From a virus: 25,826 nucleotides of DNA. A model generated the notes under the pieces. The model ran no database searches and was not told the origin of the DNA. It saw only the letters and a program-made list of their open reading frames with translations. Shown piece after piece: positions 19,714 to 25,826 of this stretch (positions are counted from its first letter, which is position 1; every line of letters begins with the position of its first letter). The translations under genes and the position numbers were made by a program. The DNA is taken from positions 1 to 25,826 of IMG/VR virus record IMGVR_UViG_3300025138_000308, one strand, 5' to 3'.

Positions 19714-20169
19714 TTATTTAGTATAAATTGTTGTCCCATTTTTATTAATAATTAATGCTTCTTTTCTTGGGTTATCCTGTGAAAAAGATATATGCACCCA
19801 CCCACTATCTGGATTATAAGGGTTATGAAATTCAAGGATAAGCTGGTCATAATGAATATTGGAGCTAACAATAGCAAACACAATGTTGCTAGGATTGCCA
19901 TAACGACTTGATGTAAAATCACAAGCCAAACCCTGAGTGTGTTGAGAACTTGGTTTGCTGCCAAGTATAGTGTTAAGCTCAAGACAGCGATAACCAGAAG
20001 ATATGTGTATTGCTGTACCCAATAACTTTCTAACATCTTCCATCCTCTCTGCTAAAAATTGTAAGTTTTGAAGAGCATCTTTATCTGGTGTATTGTCTAT
20101 ACCTTTTCTACTAGCTGTTTGGCTAAAAGTAAACTCTTCTAATGTAAAATGTGGCGTTAGCCTTGTCAT
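19714..20169 (-). CDS. Endolysin, M15-family peptidase
   Basis: A 151-residue protein of the M15 (VanY/Hedgehog-like) group that cuts peptidoglycan peptides. SSGYRCLELNTILGSKPSSQ at 57-76 leads to H77 and ACDF (D84); WVHISFS supplies H126; these are the zinc ligands, with E113 in ILEFHN possibly catalytic. No signal peptide, so it needs the holin encoded just before it. ATGA overlap with holin. Length matches phage M15 endolysins. Confidence 0.9.
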   Translation of the reverse strand: MTRLTPHFTLEEFTFSQTASRKGIDNTPDKDALQNLQFLAERMEDVRKLLGTAIHISSGYRCLELNTILGSKPSSQHTQGLACDFTSSRYGNPSNIVFAIVSSNIHYDQLILEFHNPYNPDSGWVHISFSQDNPRKEALIINKNGTTIYTK

Positions 20170-20537
20170 TTTGTTAAGCCGTTTTTCTTCTCATAGCTAC
20201 GCAATCCTCCTAAACCTAACATACCCATTAGCACAGGTAGCATAGTAGAGGTGTCAGCTTGTGGGATTATAATGCCTAGTGGATGTAGTAATGGAGATAT
20301 AAGAAAGTTTATAGCAAACCCAGATACACATACCCAACCTACTGCTGGTCGCCAACCTGCTTGAAACCATGCACCTTTAGCATCTTCTTTGTTTACTGCT
20401 ATTTGTGCAATAGCTATTTCATGTGCTTGTTTTTCTGTAAGTGTAGCTATGTCATGTGCTAGTTTATTCTTGGTGTCTGCATCAGGTATAAACTTGTCTA
20501 GTAATGCTGTTACTGGTGCTATAAGTGCTTGAAACAT
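20166..20537 (-). CDS. Holin, 3TM family
   Basis: A 123-residue protein: N-terminal helix around LDKFIPDADTKNKLAHDIAT, a helical linker, then GAWFQAGWRPAVGWVCVSGF at 55-74 and two further hydrophobic helices to about 113, ending RSYEKKNG. W-x-x-x-GWRP-x-x-GW is the hallmark of the 3TM holin family found in many phages and gene transfer agents. It forms membrane holes that release endolysin, whose gene overlaps it. Confidence 0.9.
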   Translation of the reverse strand: MFQALIAPVTALLDKFIPDADTKNKLAHDIATLTEKQAHEIAIAQIAVNKEDAKGAWFQAGWRPAVGWVCVSGFAINFLISPLLHPLGIIIPQADTSTMLPVLMGMLGLGGLRSYEKKNGLTK

Positions 20538-20650
20538 TAGTTAGTCCATCCATATAATAAACATAATACTAAAGGAGTAATTGGTAGTGCTGCAAGTACA
20601 GCAAGTGTTATTACTACAGGTTTACCAAATAACTTTTTTAACGATTTCAT
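20537..20650 (-). CDS. 37-aa membrane peptide in the lysis cassette
   Basis: Reads MKSLKKLFGKPVVITLAVLA, then ALPITPLVLCLLYGWTN: a basic N-terminus then one or two short hydrophobic helices broken by Pro. TAATG junctions with both neighbours. Position and form suggest a holin partner or pinholin-like peptide. Confidence 0.68.
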   Translation of the reverse strand: MKSLKKLFGKPVVITLAVLAALPITPLVLCLLYGWTN

Positions 20651-20853
20651 TATTGCATCCAATTTTTAATAACTATAGATATTAAACTTCCAAAAAAAGC
20701 AGCACATGAAATAGCAATCCAAAAACCCCCCTTAGACCTTTCAGCTAAAGCTAAAATTTCTTTCATATCTTTTCTAAGTTCGTCTTGTCCTTTTTGCAAA
20801 TGCTCTATTTGTTCTTTCATTTTGCCAAACTCTACTGGGTTTATGTCGTTCAT
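20650..20853 (-). CDS. XhlA-like membrane-anchored coiled-coil protein
   Basis: A 67-residue protein: a coiled coil at 8-38 (EQIEHLQKGQDELRKDMKEI) followed by SKGGFWIAISCAAFFGSLIS and a C-terminal tail. Coiled coil plus one C-terminal membrane helix is typical of XhlA-like lysis proteins, which act with holins. No spanin pair is visible in this cassette. TAATG overlap with both neighbours. Confidence 0.78.
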   Translation of the reverse strand: MNDINPVEFGKMKEQIEHLQKGQDELRKDMKEILALAERSKGGFWIAISCAAFFGSLISIVIKNWMQ

Positions 20854-22643
20854 TATCTTGCTCCACCACCACGAATAGTAATAGTAGGAATTGATGGGTC
20901 TTCGCTGTACAAATATGGAGCTAATTCAGCTTTAGTAGTTTCTAATAAACTAGGAATAAATGTTGCAGCTCCAACTCCACCTCTACTAGAAGCACTTTGA
21001 AGTAAACCACTACCTGTAGGCATATAATTTCCAGAGCTTAATGCTCTTTGTGAATTTTTACTTAATAATAAGTTAGGAATAACTTTTTCTGCTCCTAATA
21101 ATAAAGGAATACCATAGCCATTTGTAGCATAACCAACACCACCATATTTTGTGGCTTGAAGAATTCCTTGCTGTATGCCTGCTTTAGATAGTGGGGCTAC
21201 TTTACTTGCAGGTTTTACAACATCTCCATATTCTTCAACAAAGTCCATAATTTTTTTACCTTCACCATCTACTGGGGCTTTGTTTCTTGTGTTTTTTTTG
21301 TAAAAATCAGTAGCATCTAAATTGCCTTTTTTAACAGAACTTTCTACATTAAATGCTCTAGCGTAACTTTGTTTAGCTTCTTTTAAACTATCAATTATTT
21401 TTGTGTCACCATATTTTTTAGCTACAACTTCAAGTTCTGTTTCTGCTTTGTCTAATCGTGCTTTTTCTTTTTCTATTTTTTTGTAATCAATAGGCTGTCC
21501 ATCTCTTTCAGCTTTTTTTCTAGCAGCTCTCCAAGCATTAGCATATTCTAACTTTATTTTTTTTATATCTTTTAGTATTTCTTTTCCACTTCTGGAATAA
21601 ACAGTTTTTGTTTTAGATGGTAGTGGGGTTACTGTTTTCATAATTGGTTTACCACTTGCATCAAGAAACCCTGTATCTATTTCTTTTGGTTTACCTTTTG
21701 TAGTTTTACTTTTTTTCAAAACAACAGGCTTATAAGATTTTATAGTATCGTATGTGCCTTTATATTTGTCTGCAACGAAGTCTACTAATTTTGTTAATGG
21801 AGTTGTTTCTGGTATATCCTCACTTACAAATTTTCTAGCTTTATTATCGAATATTTTTTGATTTATTTCTATAGCTTTGTTTTTTGTGTCACCAAATAAT
21901 GATTCTGCACTTTTTCTAATATTTCCTGCTTGTTTAGTAGAACTAGGAGGAACAACAAACCCTTCTTCAGTAAATTGAGCTAATTTAGCATCCACATCAG
22001 CCATTTGAGCTTTTTTTATGTCTGCTGCATTTTTAATTTTGTCAAAAGCCATACCTGCTGGTTTAGTAATTATTTGAGTTGGGTCTATAGCACCACTTAT
22101 TTTACTTCCTATTTCTCCTGCTTTTTGAAGTCCAGAAGAATACTGTTGTGCTTTTAATGGAAGAGTTATACCACGACCTAAAACACTTAAATCTAACAAG
22201 CTAGTAACAGGTTTTTCAGCTAGTCTTTTTTTAATACCACCTTCTGTAGCAAGTTCATTAAATTCGTCTGCAATAACACTTCTATATTTACGATACTTTT
22301 CCATTTGTTGAGGATTAGCATATTTAGCTAAACCAAGTTCGTCTACTAATTTAGATATACCTGATGAACCTAAATCTATCATACCTTCCATAGCTTGAAC
22401 AGCACCTGATGGAGTAAACATTGATGCTGCACCTTTTACAAGATTTTTTGCATCAGGAATAACATTGCCCAATGCAGTAAGGGCTACTTCACCAGCACTA
22501 GAATCTGCTGTAATACCTTTTTCTGGTAATGAGTTTGAATAAGACTGTATTTCTTGAGCCATTATTTTTGCTTTGTCAATCTCACCTGCTTCATATGCTA
22601 TATTCATAGCTTTTTCTAAATTTTGTAAATGTGTATCACTCAT
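20853..22643 (-). CDS. Putative internal virion / ejection protein
   Basis: A 596-residue protein. Its helical N-terminus (MSDTHLQNLEKAMNIAYEAG) is followed by small-residue-rich hydrophobic stretches, then a long Lys/Glu-rich helical middle (about 230-430), and a Gly/Leu-rich hydrophobic end. The helix-rich, locally hydrophobic form and downstream position after other virion genes resemble proteins ejected with the genome in podoviruses. No enzymatic domain or transglycosylase motif is visible. I infer role from context only. Confidence 0.72.
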   Translation of the reverse strand: MSDTHLQNLEKAMNIAYEAGEIDKAKIMAQEIQSYSNSLPEKGITADSSAGEVALTALGNVIPDAKNLVKGAASMFTPSGAVQAMEGMIDLGSSGISKLVDELGLAKYANPQQMEKYRKYRSVIADEFNELATEGGIKKRLAEKPVTSLLDLSVLGRGITLPLKAQQYSSGLQKAGEIGSKISGAIDPTQIITKPAGMAFDKIKNAADIKKAQMADVDAKLAQFTEEGFVVPPSSTKQAGNIRKSAESLFGDTKNKAIEINQKIFDNKARKFVSEDIPETTPLTKLVDFVADKYKGTYDTIKSYKPVVLKKSKTTKGKPKEIDTGFLDASGKPIMKTVTPLPSKTKTVYSRSGKEILKDIKKIKLEYANAWRAARKKAERDGQPIDYKKIEKEKARLDKAETELEVVAKKYGDTKIIDSLKEAKQSYARAFNVESSVKKGNLDATDFYKKNTRNKAPVDGEGKKIMDFVEEYGDVVKPASKVAPLSKAGIQQGILQATKYGGVGYATNGYGIPLLLGAEKVIPNLLLSKNSQRALSSGNYMPTGSGLLQSASSRGGVGAATFIPSLLETTKAELAPYLYSEDPSIPTITIRGGGAR

Positions 22644-24161
22644 TTAATCTATACCTAATAATTCATTAAAAATTGTTTTAGATTCAGGACTACTAAATAC
22701 AGGGGTATTTGGTTGTTTATTAATCTCTTCTTGTAATGTATTTACTTTTTGATTTCTTATTGCATCTGAAGCCGAAGATGGGTATTGTTTGTATGTGTGC
22801 ATAGCATTGTTTAATGAATTTGACCATTGGTCCTCTCCATAATCTTCTATAAAAACTGTTTTATATTCATTTGTAAGAATTTTTGACTTACCATATAAAT
22901 CAACCAATGCTTCATAGAGTTTATCTCTACTACCACCAATAGCTAAATATTCTTGCATATTTTGGAACATAGCTACTTCTCTATCAGACACATTACCTAC
23001 AGCACCACCAGTTGGGTTATTAGCTCTCATTCTTTGTATTTGTTCTGTAAATTGTTTACTTTTTAGTGAATTTAAAAAATTAGCAACATCAGCAGCTTTT
23101 CCACCAGATTCTGCAAACCAATTTCCAGTACTTTCATTAAATTTAACAGCAAATCTTCCTGTAGTTGTAAATAAAGCATTTAATGCTTCTGGGTCATCTA
23201 ATATTTTTTCAATATTTTTAGATACATCTCTTGTTGTTGTTAGTCCGTAACGAGCTAATCCTTTGTCTTTTACTCTTGCATCTAAAACTTTTTCTTTTCT
23301 TTTTCTAAATCCTTCTACACCTAAATCAGGGTCAAGGTATTCTTGAACTCTTAATGGCAATTTATTAAAATCTTCTACTGACATAATTTTTTTATTTGCT
23401 GTTTTTACCATACCTTCAGGAACAACTTGTTGTTCTAGTTGTGAATTAACAGATGTATTGATATTGTTAGACATATCAGCATTGTTAGTTTTTTGTAATC
23501 TTTTAATAAAGTCTAATTTACCATTATTTAAATAGTTAGGTTTGTATAATGGGTCATTTTGTGCCTTTCTATTTTCTTCTGCATTATGAGTATCAACATC
23601 TTTTTGGTCTGGTAATTGATTAAAGTAAGTTACCATACCTGCTTTATCTTGAGGAATATTAAATCTATCTTTAATACCTAATGATTGATACAACATTCTT
23701 TCTTCTTCAGTTATTTTATTATTTGCAAAATATTTGTCAGGGTTTATAGCTAACTCTGCTGCTTTCATAGGTGGCAATGTTTTTACATATCTTTGAATAC
23801 CATCTAATTTAGATACATCCAAAACAGATTTTACTCTTTTACTTTGCAAGTCGTAAGGTTGTTGTGCAATATCACCTTGTAATTTTTGTGTTTTTAAATT
23901 AGTATTTAAAATATCTTGTCTTGTTATATAGTTTTTAGTTTTTTTATCTACAATACCTTGTCTACCTGCACTTGCTCCTACATACGCTTCTAAAAGAGAT
24001 TTTGGAGTTACGCCCTGTTGAATTAAAGGAGCAGCAAGCCCTAAAGCAGTAGCAACATTAGCTTGTTGGTCAAAATTAGTTCCTAACAAAGAATCTGGAA
24101 CTACACTAGGAGTAATACCAAGAAGTTTATCTAAATTTTCTTTATCTAATAATGATGCCAT
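22644..24161 (-). CDS. Putative internal virion / ejection protein with GNVSDREVAMF
   Basis: A 505-residue, mostly helical, polar protein. It starts MASLLDKENLDKLLGITPSV, has AAPLIQQGVTPKSLLEAYVG near residue 50, and a central Asn/Gln-rich region. GNVSDREVAMF at 389-399 matches two sites in the 132-aa protein beside terS, suggesting a shared partner. The stop abuts the next start (TAAATG). Context suggests a virion component that enters the host with DNA; not proven. Confidence 0.72.
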   Translation of the reverse strand: MASLLDKENLDKLLGITPSVVPDSLLGTNFDQQANVATALGLAAPLIQQGVTPKSLLEAYVGASAGRQGIVDKKTKNYITRQDILNTNLKTQKLQGDIAQQPYDLQSKRVKSVLDVSKLDGIQRYVKTLPPMKAAELAINPDKYFANNKITEEERMLYQSLGIKDRFNIPQDKAGMVTYFNQLPDQKDVDTHNAEENRKAQNDPLYKPNYLNNGKLDFIKRLQKTNNADMSNNINTSVNSQLEQQVVPEGMVKTANKKIMSVEDFNKLPLRVQEYLDPDLGVEGFRKRKEKVLDARVKDKGLARYGLTTTRDVSKNIEKILDDPEALNALFTTTGRFAVKFNESTGNWFAESGGKAADVANFLNSLKSKQFTEQIQRMRANNPTGGAVGNVSDREVAMFQNMQEYLAIGGSRDKLYEALVDLYGKSKILTNEYKTVFIEDYGEDQWSNSLNNAMHTYKQYPSSASDAIRNQKVNTLQEEINKQPNTPVFSSPESKTIFNELLGID

Positions 24162-24163
24162 AA

Positions 24164-24979
24164 TTATGTTGCCCTTCTTATTTTGTATGGTTGTGTTGGG
24201 GTATATGTACCTTTTATTGCTTGTCCTGCTCTGGGGGATATAGGAGGTTGTTGAGTATTACCAGCAGATAGTGCTGTTAAACCTAATCCAGCCATTGCTA
24301 CTGGGTTTTCTTCTGCAAATCCTACAACGCTATCAAATGCTCTTTCATATAATGGTTTTTCAAAACCACCTTGTGCTGCTGCTATTTCTTCTGGAGTAGA
24401 TTTAGTTATATTATCAAATTTTGGAGCTTGATTTATTTTATCAAAAGTGCCATCTATATTTCTTGCAGAAGTATCAAAATTAGCTGTTTGCATTTGTTTA
24501 GTAGGGTCATTAGTCATTAATGAACTTACATAATCTGGAGTAGTAGTTGAACCTAATCGGTTTACTCCAATATCAGGAGTCATATTTATATATTGTTGTT
24601 TAAACGACATATCAGGAGCTATGCCTCCACCTAAAGGTTGATAGCTATTTGAAGCTAATAATGTTTGTTCTGCTGGAGCAGTAAATCCAGTTAAATTAGC
24701 TGTTTGACCACCCATACCAACATTATTAAGAGGTATGGTATTTCCAGTATTACTGCCTAATAAAGAAGTGCCACCTTGTAAGGAGTTTGCAGTTGCAGTA
24801 GAGGTTGCATCAGCAGGGTTTACACCTTTAAACATATCGCCAAAAGGTAACTTGCCACCAAGATAACCACCTGCTGCACCCATAGCTGCATCTTGTGCTA
24901 TACCTTTTAAATCTTTACCTTGTACAAGTCCTTTACCTGCACCTACAAGAGTTCCAACTGTAACTGGGTCCATTGCCAT
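24164..24979 (-). CDS. Gly/Ala-rich putative ejection protein
   Basis: A 271-residue protein: MAMDPVTVGTLVGAGKGLVQ, then AAMGAAGGYLGGKLPFGDMF, an Asn/Thr/Gly-rich disordered centre, and a hydrophobic segment, NPVAMAGLGLTALSAG, near residue 230. Gly zipper-like segments suggest membrane insertion during ejection. It overlaps the upstream gene by one base. Family not recognised with certainty. Confidence 0.7.
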   Translation of the reverse strand: MAMDPVTVGTLVGAGKGLVQGKDLKGIAQDAAMGAAGGYLGGKLPFGDMFKGVNPADATSTATANSLQGGTSLLGSNTGNTIPLNNVGMGGQTANLTGFTAPAEQTLLASNSYQPLGGGIAPDMSFKQQYINMTPDIGVNRLGSTTTPDYVSSLMTNDPTKQMQTANFDTSARNIDGTFDKINQAPKFDNITKSTPEEIAAAQGGFEKPLYERAFDSVVGFAEENPVAMAGLGLTALSAGNTQQPPISPRAGQAIKGTYTPTQPYKIRRAT

Positions 24980-25785
24980 TATTTACCTCCTCCACTAGAA
25001 GTTGAAGTAGTAGTAAGTGGGGCAGGAGCTCCATAGGATGCTGCTAAAAAGTTACCTAACTGTTGTTGTGGTGCGTTAGCTCCATATTCATATCTTGCAA
25101 TATCTGCATTTAGTGCATCTTTTGCATACCCTTCTTCTGTTTGACCTACTCTAGCTAATTGGTTTATATCAGAGTAATCTGCCATAGCTAAATTAGGAGC
25201 ACTTGCTATAGCTGCATCTTGTCTTCCTCTTTCATTGGCAAAGTTTGTGTAAGCTAATTCTGCACCTCTGCTAGTAAGGGCATTTGCTAGGTTTTCAGAT
25301 GCTTTAGATTCCATTTCTGCCATTGCTCCAGAACCATATCTTCCTGATTGAGCTGTTCTGCTACCTATGTCTCTAATAGCAGTATTAAATTCTGATACAG
25401 CAGGTTTTGCTGCTGACCTCATCATTGCATCAAAGTATGGATTGCCTGCTGATAGCCTATCTCCACGAATAGTAGACATCTGTTGTGCTTGAGCTGCTGG
25501 TAGTAATGGATTACCTGCTGTTGCCCTAGCTCTAGCTGCATCTAATGCAGTAGTGGTTGTTGCTCCTGCTGGAACATAAGTCTCGTCAGGATAGTATGCT
25601 GGAGCACCTTCATCATAAAGCCTAGATGCTTCATTTAAACCTTTTCTAATATAAGGCTTTAGCATAGGGTCAATTTCAGACGTAGTAGTTTGTTGCTGTG
25701 GACTACCACCTTTTGCAAGTATTCTACCCATCTTACCATTGTCAATAGATTGGTTTCCATCTAGCTCTGGAAAATAATCGTTCAT
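24979..25785 (-). CDS. Virion protein, probable tail/ejection component
   Basis: A 268-residue protein: Ser/Gln-rich start, then DPMLKPYIRKGLNEASRLYD, PAYYPDETYVPAGATTTTAL, FDAMMRSAAKPAVSEFNTAI and SGRYGSGAMAEMESKASENL. This order is a recurrent pattern in podovirus genomes before the ejection-protein genes. The C-terminus is a Thr/Ser/Gly tail. GGAG lies 8 bases before the ATG. Precise function unknown. Confidence 0.78.
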   Translation of the reverse strand: MNDYFPELDGNQSIDNGKMGRILAKGGSPQQQTTTSEIDPMLKPYIRKGLNEASRLYDEGAPAYYPDETYVPAGATTTTALDAARARATAGNPLLPAAQAQQMSTIRGDRLSAGNPYFDAMMRSAAKPAVSEFNTAIRDIGSRTAQSGRYGSGAMAEMESKASENLANALTSRGAELAYTNFANERGRQDAAIASAPNLAMADYSDINQLARVGQTEEGYAKDALNADIARYEYGANAPQQQLGNFLAASYGAPAPLTTTSTSSGGGK

Positions 25786-25826
25786 AGTTTTAGCTCCATT
25801 AGTGTGTATTTTTTTTCATAACCATA
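25782..25826 (-). CDS. C-terminal end of an upstream gene (cut by window edge)
   Basis: Fourteen codons (YGYEKKYTLMELKL) then TGA, overlapping the next ATG as ATGA, which is how most genes join here. Too little is visible to assign a family. Confidence 0.4.
   Translation of the reverse strand, partial: YGYEKKYTLMELKL

Larger units (their letters stand above)
6642..24605. repeat. Dispersed 8-bp palindrome GTTTAAAC (19 copies)
   Basis: Start positions: 6642, 8765, 10083, 10380, 10446, 11142, 11637, 11674, 12279, 12573, 13322, 13419, 14359, 14936, 16121, 17603, 19496, 19699 and 24598. The flanks are commonly Y and R (YGTTTAAACR). Seventeen lie between 8.7 and 19.8 kb. Sites occur in promoters, before starts, across stops, in a terminator loop and in coding sequence in several frames. 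Operator, replication-related site or RNA self-pairing element are possible. Confidence 0.85.

Noticed and set aside
19752-20036. 94-codon hydrophobic minus-strand frame inside the endolysin gene
   Set aside because: Considered as an embedded holin or spanin, but it runs in the +1 frame of a strongly conserved M15 domain and lacks a ribosome-binding site.

Overview
This window is most of the genome of a tailed double-stranded DNA bacteriophage, probably a podovirus. It is AT-rich (roughly two thirds A+T by eye) and densely packed. Genes commonly touch or overlap by 1 to 8 bases (TAATG, ATGA, GTGA junctions). A SU10/DUF5309-like major capsid protein, a large P22-like portal, and many tiny families typical of marine and freshwater phages suggest a low-GC aquatic proteobacterial host. 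The host is an inference: no tRNA or host gene is present. The window shows no integrase, DNA polymerase, RNA polymerase or tail-fibre gene. Both ends cut through genes, so the genome is incomplete here.

Layout. (1) 1-8804, minus strand: packaging and head genes, read right to left. They are small terminase, a virion-type protein, six tiny genes, a small lipoprotein, large terminase, portal, a 76-aa protein, an acidic scaffold-like protein, major capsid protein, a small head-region protein, and an adaptor-like protein cut by the window edge. (2) 8805-12350: an unusual AT-rich region with seven small minus-strand genes (one a SprT-like metalloprotease), several TTGACA-N16/17-TATAAT promoters, three minus-strand terminators, DnaA-box-like sites and a pure A/T tract. 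(3) 12415-19432, plus strand: the early operon. It has tiny leader genes, a Cro-like regulator, a replisome organiser, a RecA-fold helicase, a DUF1071 annealing protein, a YqaJ exonuclease, an SSB-like protein, DUF3310, further small genes, two PD-(D/E)XK-type proteins and a Q/sigma-like late-regulator candidate. (4) 19507-25826, minus strand: lysis genes (M15 endolysin, 3TM holin, a 37-aa membrane peptide, an XhlA-like protein), then four probable ejection/internal virion proteins.

How it fits together. Divergent -35 boxes four bases apart at 12345-12360 separate the minus-strand small-gene region from the plus-strand early operon. Early genes would supply replication initiation, unwinding, strand annealing, 5'-3' resection and ssDNA coating. 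The Q/sigma-like protein at the operon end could switch on the late minus-strand genes.

Most unusual features. The 8-bp palindrome GTTTAAAC occurs 19 times, 17 of them between 8.7 and 19.8 kb, often beside start or stop codons. Six perfect TTATCCACA sites cluster around terS and an A/T-only tract. An 11-bp-periodic array with the same consensus occurs both beside terS and inside the replisome-organiser gene. A 73-base near-continuous hairpin lies after the SSB gene. Two direct-repeat pairs surround tiny genes. A GNVSxxExxMF motif is shared by two virion-type proteins. Together these suggest a phage-specific replication, packaging or regulatory DNA code, but function is not shown by sequence alone.
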